From JBCBWG01 sp038523925 (GTDB taxonomy: Bacteria; Pseudomonadota; Alphaproteobacteria; Rhizobiales; Hyphomicrobiaceae), in NCBI GenBank assembly GCA_038523925.1, contig JBCBIY010000009.1, forward strand, positions 1-64,000: a DNA stretch of 64,000 nt. The letters run 5' to 3'. Of this stretch, positions 50,070-59,847 are shown piece after piece; positions within the stretch are counted from its first letter, which is position 1, and each line of letters starts with the position of its first letter. Below the pieces are notes generated by a model that saw only the letters and a list, made by a program, of their open reading frames with translations, made no database searches and was not told the DNA's origin. Made by a program: the position numbers and the translations under genes.

Positions 50070-51351
50070 CGCTGCGAACCCTACGCGCCTCGGTCGAAGG
50101 ATCCCCGCCGAGCTGGATCCCGCGCTGGCCTTTGGCGCGCATTTCCAAGCTCAGGTTCAGGACGACGAACACGTAGAACGCGAGCGTCGCGACATAGGCG
50201 ACCGTCAGCCAAAACGCACTCGACCAATCGATTGCCGGCAAGACCTGACCCGGCGCCGGTCGCGAAATCAGCGTCGCCCCGACGATCACGAACAGCGCAA
50301 GCAGAAAGTAGCTCTCGACGTAGAGCGCCAGCGCAATGGCCGACAGCATAAAGACGAGCTGCACAAAGCGGCGCGCCTCATCGCCGGCGCGCGACAACAA
50401 CGCGCCGATGATCTGGCCGCCATCGAGCGGCAGGAACGGCAACAGATTGAACCCGTTCAGGAACGCTGAAATCAGGGCAAGCGAGAACCAAATGTTTGTC
50501 GTGCTGCCTTCGGCCAAGAGCACGAAAACCGCCGTCGTCAGGACGCTTGCCGCGGGGCCCATCACCGCAATGAAGCCGCGCTTTGCCTCCGTCCCGAAGC
50601 CTTGCATGCCAACTGCGACTGCGCCCATGAACGGGATGAAATAGATGCCGCGCACCGGCAGGCCGACCCAGCGCATCGCCACGACATGGCCGAGCTCATG
50701 AAGGAGCAGGACGAGCAGCAGCACCACTGCAAACTGCAGGTCGAACAGCACCCAGAAGCTCGCAAGCGTGACCGCCCCCGTCGCGACCGCATTCCAAACC
50801 GGTGCCTTCGGCGCATCGGCCTCGACGGCGCCAGCCTCGGTTTCGGCCATGCGCTTGATGCGACGCGCTGCCGTCGACATCCCCATCGGGATCGTAAACC
50901 GACCGCCGAAGTCGGAGTGGTCGATCATGTAAATGAGTTGCAGCCGCGTTGAGCCCTCCGGATCGCCATCACTGAGGACCATGATGATCTTATAGTTGTC
51001 GCCGCGGTACAGCGCCGGATCGGTGCCGTCTTCGAGAATGTCAGTGACGATCAGCTCGTTCTCACGGACTTCCGTCTCGCGAAACGCAAGCGCCATCGTT
51101 TGATCACCGACCGTAATCCGCCCATCAAACACGCCCGGCGAACCGGGACGCGGGTGCTGCGTGATGGTCATCTCGACGAGGCCGTCGATCTTCTGCTCCG
51201 TCGCGCGGAGCACTCGGAAGACCGTTGCGCGGTCAGCGTTGATGACGACCTCGGTCCGGTACTCCTTTGACCGCACACGAAACAACACCTCGATCGGCAC
51301 GCGCACGATCAAGATGAAGAACCGGACAATCTCGGTCAGAACCGCAGCCAT
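49966..51351 (-). CDS. Site-2 protease family (M50) with N-terminal SRPBCC-like domain
   Basis: A 461-residue membrane protein. Residues 1-20 are a hydrophobic anchor (EIVRFFILIVRVPIEVLF), residues 28-165 look like an SRPBCC/polyketide-cyclase domain (TEVVINADRATVFRVLRATE, VFDGRITVGDQTM, STRLQLIYMIDHSDFGGRF), and residues 185-430 are a site-2 protease core with zinc motif HELGHVVAMRWVGLPVRG and FLPLDGGQ, plus further spans. The last 45 residues overlap the 3' end of the CobW gene. ATG 51351 begins just before the anchor. Site-2 proteases cleave membrane regulators; pairing with a lipid-type binding domain suggests ligand control, which is inference. Confidence 0.85.
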   Translation of the reverse strand: MAAVLTEIVRFFILIVRVPIEVLFRVRSKEYRTEVVINADRATVFRVLRATEQKIDGLVEMTITQHPRPGSPGVFDGRITVGDQTMALAFRETEVRENELIVTDILEDGTDPALYRGDNYKIIMVLSDGDPEGSTRLQLIYMIDHSDFGGRFTIPMGMSTAARRIKRMAETEAGAVEADAPKAPVWNAVATGAVTLASFWVLFDLQFAVVLLLVLLLHELGHVVAMRWVGLPVRGIYFIPFMGAVAVGMQGFGTEAKRGFIAVMGPAASVLTTAVFVLLAEGSTTNIWFSLALISAFLNGFNLLPFLPLDGGQIIGALLSRAGDEARRFVQLVFMLSAIALALYVESYFLLALFVIVGATLISRPAPGQVLPAIDWSSAFWLTVAYVATLAFYVFVVLNLSLEMRAKGQRGIQLGGDPSTEARRVRSVSPSPSVGRAVQQAGRRATVAQAQFRHRTGSTRA

Positions 51352-51415
51352 CAGCGTTGCTCTGGTCCATGGAGCGCGGCTTTGACGCGCAATCCCGCGT
51401 TTGTCGCGCGCCGTC

Positions 51416-52525
51416 TCACGTCGTGTCGCGATCCGGATAGAGCGCGGCCAGGCCCTCAGGCGAGGCATCCGTGACGCCACGCTCTGTGATAAGCCCGGTC
51501 ACAAGGCGGGCCGGCGTGACGTCGAAGGCGGGATTGCCAGCCGGCGATCCGGGCGCTGCGATCTCGACGGTGACAACTTCGCCTTCGGGCGTCCGCCCGG
51601 TCATCGCGAGAACTTCATCACTGCCGCGCTCTTCGATGGGCACGGTCATGCCGTCATCCATCGACCAGTCGATCGTCGTATGCGGCAGCGCGACGTAAAA
51701 CGGCACGTCATTGTCCTTCGCCGCCAGCGCCTTCAGGTAGGTCCCGATCTTGTTGCAGACATCACCGTTGGCGGTCACACGGTCGGTGCCAACAATGCAC
51801 ATGTCGACGTCGCCGCGCTGCATCAGGTGTCCGCCCGCATTGTCGACGACGATCGTATGCGGGACACCGTGCGCGCCAAGCTCGTAGGCGGTTAGCGCCG
51901 CGCCCTGATTGCGCGGCCGGGTCTCGTCGACCCAAACGTGGACCGGGATGCCTTTGTTGTGCGCCTGATAGATCGGCGACGTGGCAGTGCCCCAGTCGAC
52001 CGTCGCAATCCAGCCGGCGTTGCAGTGGGTCAGCACGTTGACAGGCGCGCCAGCGGGCTTTGAGGCCGCAATCTCTTCGATAATTCTGAGGCCGTGCTCG
52101 CCGATCTTCCGGCAAATCTCGACGTCGTCGTCGCAGATCTCTGCAGCGCGTTTGTAGGCGGCTGCGACCCGATCCTCCCGCGGCAGGTTCCGGACAGCAG
52201 CCAGCATCTGATCGATCGCCCAGCGCAGATTGATCGCCGTTGGCCGTTGCGCTGCGAGGTGTTCGGCCGCGGCCTCCAGCGCATCGTCTGAGGGGTCATC
52301 GCGCAGGGCAAGGAAAATGCCGTAAGCCGCCGTTGCTCCGATACAGGGCGCGCCGCGGACCTGCATGGTCTTGATCGCCACTGCTGCGTCTTCCGCAGAC
52401 GTGAGTGTCGTCGTCTCGAACGCATGCGGAAGCTTGGTCTGATCGATGATCTCGACATCCGGTGCATCGGGCGCGCCGGTTTCAGCGGGCCAGATCGTGC
52501 GGTAGTGACGGCCATGAATGCGCAT
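51416..52525 (-). CDS. mtnA: S-methyl-5-thioribose-1-phosphate isomerase
   Basis: Isomerises methylthioribose 1-phosphate to the ribulose form in methionine salvage. The 369-residue protein has KTMQVRGAPCIGATAAYG, VLTHCNAGWIATVDWGTATS with the catalytic Cys, VWVDETRPRNQGA, and GTDRVTANGDVCNKIGTY with the catalytic Asp. AFDVTPARLVTGLITERGV closes the fold. ATG 52525 starts MRIHGRHYRTIW, matching homologues. No other salvage genes lie beside it. Confidence 0.95.
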   Translation of the reverse strand: MRIHGRHYRTIWPAETGAPDAPDVEIIDQTKLPHAFETTTLTSAEDAAVAIKTMQVRGAPCIGATAAYGIFLALRDDPSDDALEAAAEHLAAQRPTAINLRWAIDQMLAAVRNLPREDRVAAAYKRAAEICDDDVEICRKIGEHGLRIIEEIAASKPAGAPVNVLTHCNAGWIATVDWGTATSPIYQAHNKGIPVHVWVDETRPRNQGAALTAYELGAHGVPHTIVVDNAGGHLMQRGDVDMCIVGTDRVTANGDVCNKIGTYLKALAAKDNDVPFYVALPHTTIDWSMDDGMTVPIEERGSDEVLAMTGRTPEGEVVTVEIAAPGSPAGNPAFDVTPARLVTGLITERGVTDASPEGLAALYPDRDTT

Positions 52526-52704
52526 GCTGACGGACCTTGAGGCGTTGCTTGCCCTCAGATAGCAGCCCCTGCGGGCCAAAGCACGTCTTCACCGCCGGCG
52601 CCTTGATCGCTGAGGCGGGCGCCGCACGCGATTGCGCCGCCGACAGACGCCGCTCACACTGCAGCTTTCGCACCTCGTCAGGCCACCGGTCTCAATGGCC
52701 CCGC

Positions 52705-54237
52705 CTAAAGCGGAATGTTGTCGTGCTTCTTCCAGGGATTTTCGACGGTCTTTTCGGCCAGCATGTTGAGCGCGCGGCTGATGCGGATACGCGTATTCCG
52801 CGGAAGGATCACGTCGTCGATATAGCCACGCTCGGCGGCGACAAACGGGTTTGCGAAGCGCTCCTGGTACTCATCGATGCGCTTCTTAATCTTCTCCGGA
52901 TCGCCAAGCTCTGAGCGGTAAATGATCTCGGCTGCCCCTTTCGCGCCCATCACCGCGATCTCGGCTGACGGCCAAGCATAATTCACGTCGCCGCGGATGT
53001 GCTTTGAACTCATGACATCATAAGCGCCGCCATAGGCTTTGCGCGTAATGACTGTCACTTTCGGAACGGTCGCCTCTGAGTACGCAAACAGAAGCTTTGC
53101 GCCGTGTTTGATGAGCCCCCCGTACTCCTGCGATGTGCCGGGCAAGAACCCTGGCACGTCAACAAACGTGACGATCGGGATATCGAAGCAATCACAGAAG
53201 CGGACGAAACGCGCGGCCTTCCGGCTTGCGTCGCTGTCGAGCACGCCTGCAAGCACCAGCGGCTGGTTGGCGACGAAGCCGACGGTTCGGCCTTCGATCC
53301 GGCCAAACCCGATGACGATGTTCTTTGCGAACGCTTCCTGGATCTCGAAGAAATCGCCCTCGTCCGAGACCTTCAGGATCAGCTCCTTGATGTCATAGGG
53401 CACGTTGGGGTTGTCGGGGATCAGCCGATCCAAGGCCGGCTCAGCGCGATCTGACGGGTCCTTCGTCGGCAAGACGGGGACCCCGGATGTGTTGTTGGTG
53501 GGCAGGAAGTCCATCAGCCGGCGCATCTGCAAGAGCGCCTCGACGTCGTTCTCGAACGCCTTGTCAGCGATCGACGACCGCGTTGCATGGACCGATGCGC
53601 CGCCAAGTTCCTCAGCCGTCACTTCCTCGTTCGTCACTGTCTTCACGACATCGGGGCCGGTTACGAACATGTAGCTCGTATCCTTCACCATGAAGATGAA
53701 GTCGGTCATGGCAGGTGAATAGACGTCACCACCGGCGCAGGGGCCCATGATCACAGAGATCTGCGGAATGACGCCGGACGAAAGCGTGTTGCGCAGGAAC
53801 ACTTCGCCATACCCGCCGAGCGCTGCGACGCCCTCCTGAATGCGCGCGCCACCGGCGTCGAACAAACCGATGATTGGCGCGCGATTGCGCAGCGCCAGGT
53901 CCTGGACCTTCATGATTTTCCCGGCGTGCGCTTCGGAGAGCGAGCCGCCGAACACCGTGAAGTCCTTGGCGAAGAGATAAACCGTGCGGCCGTTGATCGT
54001 GCCCCAACCGGTGACGACGCCGTCGCCTGGGAACTTGGTCGATTCCATGCCGAAGTCAGTACAGCGATGCTCGACGAACCGATCGAACTCCTCAAACGAG
54101 CCTTCGTCGAGGACGAGGTCGATCCGCTCGCGCGCCGTCAGCTTGCCGCGCCCATGTTGCGCATCGATACGCTTCTGCCCACCGCCGAGCCGCGCCTCTT
54201 CGCGCCGCCGCTCGACTTCCCCGATCACGTCTTTCAT
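52705..54237 (-). CDS. pccB: Acyl-CoA (propionyl-CoA) carboxylase carboxyltransferase subunit
   Basis: Beta subunit that moves CO2 from biotin to propionyl-CoA (or a related acyl-CoA), giving methylmalonyl-CoA. The 510-residue length and the fragments GGGQKRIDAQHGRGKLTARE, MGPCAGGDVYSPAMTDFIFM, VDVPGFLPGTSQEYGGLIKH and AYGGAYDVMSSKHIRGDVNY fit PccB. The Asp in the active-site pocket that favours propionyl-CoA cannot be checked by eye. The biotin subunit gene is not next to it in this window. GAAGG lies before the ATG. Confidence 0.93.
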   Translation of the reverse strand: MKDVIGEVERRREEARLGGGQKRIDAQHGRGKLTARERIDLVLDEGSFEEFDRFVEHRCTDFGMESTKFPGDGVVTGWGTINGRTVYLFAKDFTVFGGSLSEAHAGKIMKVQDLALRNRAPIIGLFDAGGARIQEGVAALGGYGEVFLRNTLSSGVIPQISVIMGPCAGGDVYSPAMTDFIFMVKDTSYMFVTGPDVVKTVTNEEVTAEELGGASVHATRSSIADKAFENDVEALLQMRRLMDFLPTNNTSGVPVLPTKDPSDRAEPALDRLIPDNPNVPYDIKELILKVSDEGDFFEIQEAFAKNIVIGFGRIEGRTVGFVANQPLVLAGVLDSDASRKAARFVRFCDCFDIPIVTFVDVPGFLPGTSQEYGGLIKHGAKLLFAYSEATVPKVTVITRKAYGGAYDVMSSKHIRGDVNYAWPSAEIAVMGAKGAAEIIYRSELGDPEKIKKRIDEYQERFANPFVAAERGYIDDVILPRNTRIRISRALNMLAEKTVENPWKKHDNIPL

Positions 54238-54272
54238 CTGCCTTCAGCTCCAGCTTTCGTCGGCTGGTGGGT

Positions 54273-54310
54273 ATCACCCCCCTCCGCTGAGGCCAAGACG
54301 AGGGGGTGAT
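54273..54310. other. Long hairpin between the DUF805 gene and pccB
   Basis: ATCACCCCCTC / GAGGGGGGTGAT pair over 11 bp with one unpaired base around a 15-base loop. No T run follows on either strand. It lies between the stop of the DUF805 gene and the start of pccB on the leftward strand, and could limit read-through or shape the pccB leader. Confidence 0.7.
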
Positions 54311-54315
54311 CGGCG

Positions 54316-54786
54316 TCAGGTGCTGGCGGATTCGGCGCCATCGCTTGGATCGGGACCGTATCGGTTGGGGCCATCGGTGCCGGACATGAAGCCGTTGTCG
54401 ATCAAGAGCGGGACAGCCACGACTATCATGGCAATCCACAGCGCCGTCTCCCAGGACGCGCCGGTCTCCGGACTGACCAACACCCCGAAGAACGGGCCGA
54501 TGAAGAATGGCACGGTGACAGCCACAACGATGAGGAACACCCCGACCGGCCAGTCGCGATCGTTGAGGCGCTTCTTGGTAATCGCATAACTCGGCCAAGC
54601 GAGCGCGAGCACCCACAGCGACTGGGCCAAGCTCGGGGCAACAATCTCCGTCGACGTGAAGTAGTCGGGCTGGATCAGATACGCGCCACCGATCAGAACG
54701 GCGAAGTACGCGATCGCGGCTAGCCAGAATGTGGCGCGTCCGATCCGCCCATCAAACGCGAGAAAGATCTTTATCAAGCGTTGCAT
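54316..54786 (-). CDS. DUF805 membrane protein
   Basis: A 156-residue inner-membrane protein of the DUF805 family, four hydrophobic segments. FDGRIGRATFWLAAIAYFA at the start and ALAWPSYAITKKRLNDRDWP in the middle are the family signature (Gly-Arg and Lys-Arg-x-His/Asn-Asp blocks). IAMIVVAVPLLIDNGFMSGT ends it. Function unknown. It lies upstream of pccB on the same strand with 78 bp between, and divergent from the SDR gene. Confidence 0.9.
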   Translation of the reverse strand: MQRLIKIFLAFDGRIGRATFWLAAIAYFAVLIGGAYLIQPDYFTSTEIVAPSLAQSLWVLALAWPSYAITKKRLNDRDWPVGVFLIVVAVTVPFFIGPFFGVLVSPETGASWETALWIAMIVVAVPLLIDNGFMSGTDGPNRYGPDPSDGAESAST

Positions 54787-54939
54787 CGGTCTGCGTCCTC
54801 ATGCGTTGCTAAAAGAGTGACATGCGAAGAGCCGAACCAATCAGCAAGACGTCGCTTATGGAGCGGCACGTCACGACCGTAAGCTGACGATGCCTGACGG
54901 CCGCACCGCGCCCCGCAACTCCCAACCGTGGACACAACC

Positions 54940-55620
54940 ATGCCCTCACTTCTCATCACCGGCGCTTCGAGTGGCATTGGAGCCGCCACCGCCGAAGCCG
55001 CTGTCGCAGCCGGCTACCGTCTGGCACTTGCGGCGCGATCGAAGGACAAGCTCGAGGCGCTCGTCGAACGGCTCGGGGCCGACAACGCTGCGGCCTACGG
55101 CTGTGACGTTGGCGATGCCGACAGCGTGCGTGAGACGATCGATGCTGCAGCCGCCGCGATGGACGGCCTCGATGCGGTGTTTGCCAATGCCGGCATCGGC
55201 GCATCGGCTGCGGGCACGGAGAACGGCGACCCCGACAACTGGCGCCAGATGATCCTGACGAACACGCTCGGCGTGGCGCTGACGGCCAAGTTCGCTATCC
55301 CGCATCTCAAGTCCTCGAAAGGCCACCTGATCGTCACGGGCTCTGTCGCGGGCCGGCGCAACTTCGGCGGCTCGATCTACGGCGCGACCAAGTGGTTTGT
55401 GCACGGGTACGTCGGCAACCTCCGCGACGAACTCAGCGGCACCGGCATCCGCATCACGCAGATCGCGCCCGGTATGGTCGACACGCCGTTCTTCAATGAA
55501 GCAAAACCGAAGGCGTTGCGGCCTGAGGATATCGCGCGGTCGGTGATTTACGCACTTGAGCAGCCGCCGAATGTCACGGTCGGCGATGTGCTCGTCTTGC
55601 CGACACCGTCGGACAACTAG
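54940..55620 (+). CDS. Short-chain dehydrogenase/reductase
   Basis: A 226-residue classical SDR. LLITGASSGIGAATAEAAVA is the cofactor motif, ALAARSKDKL the start of the second strand, VFANAGIG the NAG motif, and the catalytic residues are Ser in VTGSVAG, Tyr and Lys in SIYGATKWFV. APGMVDTPFF is the PG motif. The basic residue after the second strand (Arg) favours NADPH. ATG 54940; a GTG at 54928 is in frame. The substrate is unknown. Confidence 0.9.
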   Translation: MPSLLITGASSGIGAATAEAAVAAGYRLALAARSKDKLEALVERLGADNAAAYGCDVGDADSVRETIDAAAAAMDGLDAVFANAGIGASAAGTENGDPDNWRQMILTNTLGVALTAKFAIPHLKSSKGHLIVTGSVAGRRNFGGSIYGATKWFVHGYVGNLRDELSGTGIRITQIAPGMVDTPFFNEAKPKALRPEDIARSVIYALEQPPNVTVGDVLVLPTPSDN

Positions 55621-55770
55621 GCCAACACCGGGCTGGCGCGAACGCCGTTGGCGGCCCGCGGATCGGCCAGGGTTGTCCGCGCATTAAAAGCCATGAGCAG
55701 GTTACGGCTTGCCGTTCGCCGCGCTGTTGCCCACGATGAGCACGTCCTTTCGCCACTCGCGGATCGCGCC

Positions 55771-56910
55771 ATGACACCACTTGCCGGTCTCACTGTTATC
55801 GCGCTTGAACAGGCCGTCGCCGCACCAACCTGCACGCGGCGGCTTGCCGATGCTGGCGCGCGCGTCATCAAGCTGGAACGGCCCGAAGGCGACTTCGCCC
55901 GCGGCTACGACACAGCCGTCCATGGCGAGGCGACCTATTTCGTCTGGCTCAATCGCGGCAAGGAATCGGTCATCTGCGACCTCGGTCATGACGAGGATCG
56001 CAAGCTGTTCGAAGCGCTGATCTCCGAGGCCGACGTATTTGTGCAGAACCTGAAGCCGGGCTCACTCAATAAGCTTGGCTATCCGATCGAAGACCTGCGT
56101 GCGCGCAACCCGCGGCTGATTACGTGCACGATCTCCGGCTACGGCCCCGATGAGCCGTTCGCCACCCGCAAAGCCTACGACTTGCTGATCCAGGCCGAGG
56201 CGGGCCTCGCAGGGCTCACCGGCCCGCCGGACACACCGTCGCGGATCGGCGTCTCCGTCGTCGACGTTGGTACGGGCATGCACGCCTACGAGGCGATCCT
56301 CGAAGCGCTGATTGCCCGCGGGACAACCGGCCGGGGGACCGACATTCACGTCTCGATGTTCGAGGCGATGACCGAGTGGATGGCGGTGCCGCTGCTCCAC
56401 GGCCGTTACGGCACGGCGCCTAAGCGGCAAGGTCTCAAGCATCCGTCCGTCGCGCCTTATGGCGTGTTCGCGTGCAGCGACGGCGTACCGGTCCTGCTCT
56501 CGATCCAAAACGACCGCGAGTGGCGGATCTTTGCAGCGGAACTGCTGGGAGATCCGGCCGTGGGCACGGATCCTGAGTTTGCAACAAATGTCGCGCGCGC
56601 CAAAAACCGTCGCCGCACGGACGACTTTGTCGCTGCCTGTTTCGCCATGGCGCCCGCCAGCGAGATCGCAAGGCGCCTCGACGCCGCCGACCTGGCTTAC
56701 GGCCTCCTGAACGATGTCGCTGGCGTGCTCGAACATCCCTGTCTGGTGACGACCGAGGTCACACTTGCAGAGCGCACGGCCGAGATGCCGGCACGGCCCG
56801 TCCGCTTTGATGGTGCGCGCGCACCGGCCGGCCGCCGGGTACCTGCGCTCGGAGCACATACGGATGCCGTCCGCCGCGAGTTCGTCGGGCCGTCACGGCG
56901 GCGCCTGTAG
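55771..56910 (+). CDS. CaiB/BaiF family (class III) CoA transferase
   Basis: A 379-residue CoA transferase. PLAGLTVIALEQAVAAPTCT opens the fold, RVIKLERPEGDFARGYD carries the family motif, WLNRGKESVICDLGHDEDRK follows, and FVQNLKPGSLNKLGY with SGYGPDEPFATRKAYDLLIQ contains the conserved Asp that forms the mixed anhydride. The substrate could be a C4-C5 dicarboxylate such as citramalate or mesaconate, given the MaoC and CitE-like genes elsewhere in the window, but this is guesswork. ATG 55771; the frame upstream lacks family sequence. Confidence 0.88.
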   Translation: MTPLAGLTVIALEQAVAAPTCTRRLADAGARVIKLERPEGDFARGYDTAVHGEATYFVWLNRGKESVICDLGHDEDRKLFEALISEADVFVQNLKPGSLNKLGYPIEDLRARNPRLITCTISGYGPDEPFATRKAYDLLIQAEAGLAGLTGPPDTPSRIGVSVVDVGTGMHAYEAILEALIARGTTGRGTDIHVSMFEAMTEWMAVPLLHGRYGTAPKRQGLKHPSVAPYGVFACSDGVPVLLSIQNDREWRIFAAELLGDPAVGTDPEFATNVARAKNRRRTDDFVAACFAMAPASEIARRLDAADLAYGLLNDVAGVLEHPCLVTTEVTLAERTAEMPARPVRFDGARAPAGRRVPALGAHTDAVRREFVGPSRRRL

Positions 56911-56983
56911 TCAGCCGGCTCAGTTGACGCGGCCAAACGCCAGCCCTATCGACCGAGGGCAACGCAGGAAGGCCGCGCAGCTT

Positions 56984-59632
56984 ATGAAAACCGACACGCC
57001 TCGCCCGATCCGCCTCAAAGACTACACGCCGTCATCACATCTGATCGACAAAGTCGACCTGACCTTCAAGCTCGACCCGACCGAGACGCTTGTCACGTCC
57101 CGGTTGTCGCTGCGGCCGAACCCGGCTGCGAAGAAGTCGGATGGCCGCCTGCGCCTTGATGGCGTTGACCTCGAGCTGAAATCGATCAAGTGCGACGGCC
57201 GCGTGGTGGCCGATGACGCCTACATCGCGGCCGCCGACAGCCTCTCCTTGACGGGCCTGCCGGACAAGCCTTTCAAGCTGGAGATCGTCACCCAAATTAA
57301 TCCGTCGGCGAACACGGCCTTGCAGGGGCTTTACCTGTCGAACGGGATCTTCTGCACGCAATGTGAAGCGGAAGGCTTCCGCCGCATCACCTACATGCTC
57401 GATCGGCCGGACGTGCTCGCCGTCTATAGCTGCCGGATCGAAGCCGATGTCGACGCAGCCCCGGTGCTGCTGTCGAATGGCAACCCGAAGGAGCGCGGCA
57501 CGCTGGATGGCGGCAAGCGGCACTACGCGATCTGGAAGGATCCTCACCCGAAGCCGAGCTACCTGTTCGCGCTCGTCGGCGGCAACCTGACGTCGATCGC
57601 GTCAGACTTCACCACGATGGACGGCGAAAAGGTCGACCTGCGCATTTATTGCGAGCCGGGACGGGAAGACCGCTGCGTCTGGGCGATGGATGCGCTCAAG
57701 CGCTCGATGACGTGGGACGAAGTCCGATTTGGCCGCGCCTACGACCTTGAGGTGTTCAACATCGTCGCGGTTGCCGACTTCAACATGGGCGCGATGGAAA
57801 ACAAGGGCCTCAACGTTTTCAACGACCGGTTGATCCTCGCGTCACCGGAATCCGCCAGCGACTTCATCTACATCGCCATCGAATCTGTCGTCGCCCACGA
57901 GTACTTCCACAACTGGACCGGCAACCGCATCACCTGCCGTGACTGGTTCCAGCTCTGCCTGAAGGAAGGCCTGACCGTTTACCGCGACCAGGAGTTCTCA
58001 AGCGATGAGCGGTCCCGCGGCGTCCAGCGGATCGGCGACGTGCGCGGCCTGCGCGCGCATCAGTTTCCTGAGGATGCAGGCCCCCTCGCCCACCCGGTCC
58101 GGCCCTCAAGCTATATCGAGATCAACAACTTCTATACCGCGACCGTCTACGAGAAGGGTGCCGAACTCGTCCGCATGATCGCAACGATCGTTGGCGAGGC
58201 AGGCTTCCGCGCCGGCATGGACCTCTACTTTGAGCGCCACGACGGCGATGCCGCCACGATCGAGGACTTTATCGCCTGCTTCGAAGAAGCAACGGGCACG
58301 TCGCTGAAGCAGTTCTCGCATTGGTATCATCAGGCCGGCACGCCTGAGGTGGTCTGCAAGCTTGCCCACGACCGGGCAAAGAAGACGGCCGAACTCACCT
58401 GCGAACAGATCCTCCCCGAGACGCCGCAGAAGACGAAGCCCAAGCCGCTCCACATCCCGCTCGCCATGGCAATGTTCGATCCGGACGGGGCCGAACTGGA
58501 CCTCAGCGACGGCGCGCCGAAGGGGTTCGCCGATGGCGTCCTGCACCTGACCAAGGCCAAGCAGACCTTCAAGTTCAAGCACATCGAAAAGCGGCCATTG
58601 CTGTCGATGCTTCGCGGGTTTTCCGCGCCCGTTAAGCTGACGTTGCCGACAAGCGAGCGCCAGCTTGCCTTCCTGATGGAACACGAGACCGATCCGTTCG
58701 CGCGCTGGGAGGCGTCAAATGATTTCGCGACGCGCCTGCTGATCGCACTGACGCGGAAAGGTGACAACGATGCCGTCCGCGAGCGCATTGCGATCTTTGC
58801 CGACGCGCAGGCAACAATCGTCGCTGACAAGGACCTGGAGACCGCCTACCGCGCTGAAATCCTGCGCCTGCCGAGCGAGGCGGATATCGCCCGTGAGTTG
58901 CAGCGCAACGTCGACCCTGACGCGATCCATGAAGCGCGCGACACCATGATGCAGCAGCTTGGCAAGCTGAACGGTCGTGTCCTCAAAGGCCTCTACGACA
59001 CGTTAGCGACGGACGAAGCCTACGCGCCGACACCAGAGCAGGTCGGCCGCCGCAGTCTTCGCAACATCGCGCTTGTCTATCTGACAGCCCGCGGCGGCGC
59101 GGCTGATCGCAAGCGGGTCAAGGCGCACTTCGAGACCGCGTCGAACATGACCGATCAGGCGCTCGCGCTCACGATACTCGCACACGGGACGGGTAAAGCG
59201 CGCACCGAGGCGCTCGATGCTTTCTACGAGCAATGGCAAGACGATCAGCTTGTCCTGCAGACATGGTTTGCGGTCCAGGCAACGTCGGCTGCGAGCGGAA
59301 CGCCGGCGCGCATGCGCACGCTCATGAAGCATCCGGCCTATAACGCGACGACGCCGAACACGATCCGCGCCGTCGTCGGCCAGTTCGCGATGGGCAACCC
59401 GGTCCAGTTCAACCGCGCCGACGGCGAAGGCTACAGGTTCGTCGCCGACCAGGTGCTCGCAATCGACAAGGTGAACCCGCAGGTCGCCGCGCGCATCTGC
59501 GGCAGCTTTCGGAGCTGGCGCGCGCTGGAGGCCGGTCGGAGGAAATTGGCGAAGGCGGCGATCAAATCGCTTGCGCAGTCGGACGGTCTCTCGCGCGACG
59601 TCTACGAGATCGCGACGAAAATTCTTGACTAG
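56984..59632 (+). CDS. pepN: Aminopeptidase N (M1 family)
   Basis: Zinc metalloaminopeptidase that trims N-terminal residues from peptides in the cytoplasm. The 882-residue length equals the family norm. The substrate-binding GAMEN motif is in NMGAMENKGLNVF, the zinc site is VVAHEYFHNWTGNRITCRDW with the third ligand in LKEGLTVYRDQE, and YTATVYEKGAELVRM holds the catalytic Tyr region. ATG 56984 is used. The opening RPIRLKDYTPSSHLIDKVDL is the typical start. Confidence 0.96.
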   Translation: MKTDTPRPIRLKDYTPSSHLIDKVDLTFKLDPTETLVTSRLSLRPNPAAKKSDGRLRLDGVDLELKSIKCDGRVVADDAYIAAADSLSLTGLPDKPFKLEIVTQINPSANTALQGLYLSNGIFCTQCEAEGFRRITYMLDRPDVLAVYSCRIEADVDAAPVLLSNGNPKERGTLDGGKRHYAIWKDPHPKPSYLFALVGGNLTSIASDFTTMDGEKVDLRIYCEPGREDRCVWAMDALKRSMTWDEVRFGRAYDLEVFNIVAVADFNMGAMENKGLNVFNDRLILASPESASDFIYIAIESVVAHEYFHNWTGNRITCRDWFQLCLKEGLTVYRDQEFSSDERSRGVQRIGDVRGLRAHQFPEDAGPLAHPVRPSSYIEINNFYTATVYEKGAELVRMIATIVGEAGFRAGMDLYFERHDGDAATIEDFIACFEEATGTSLKQFSHWYHQAGTPEVVCKLAHDRAKKTAELTCEQILPETPQKTKPKPLHIPLAMAMFDPDGAELDLSDGAPKGFADGVLHLTKAKQTFKFKHIEKRPLLSMLRGFSAPVKLTLPTSERQLAFLMEHETDPFARWEASNDFATRLLIALTRKGDNDAVRERIAIFADAQATIVADKDLETAYRAEILRLPSEADIARELQRNVDPDAIHEARDTMMQQLGKLNGRVLKGLYDTLATDEAYAPTPEQVGRRSLRNIALVYLTARGGAADRKRVKAHFETASNMTDQALALTILAHGTGKARTEALDAFYEQWQDDQLVLQTWFAVQATSAASGTPARMRTLMKHPAYNATTPNTIRAVVGQFAMGNPVQFNRADGEGYRFVADQVLAIDKVNPQVAARICGSFRSWRALEAGRRKLAKAAIKSLAQSDGLSRDVYEIATKILD

Positions 59633-59847
59633 AGTCGTGTGAGTCGCACCGCGCCGCTTCGGGGCCCGAGGTTTGGGCACAATCGAACTGTTGTCCGACG
59701 GTCCGCCAGCCGCCGATGCCGGAGGGATTTATTCTCCCTCGACAGACAAGGTCCGCGTCAGCCACCTTTGGCGTGTTGGCAGCCTTGGGCAGGCAGCCGG
59801 CATCAGGGGCAAACCAGTACTGCATTCTTGGGGCGGGAGACTTGTGG

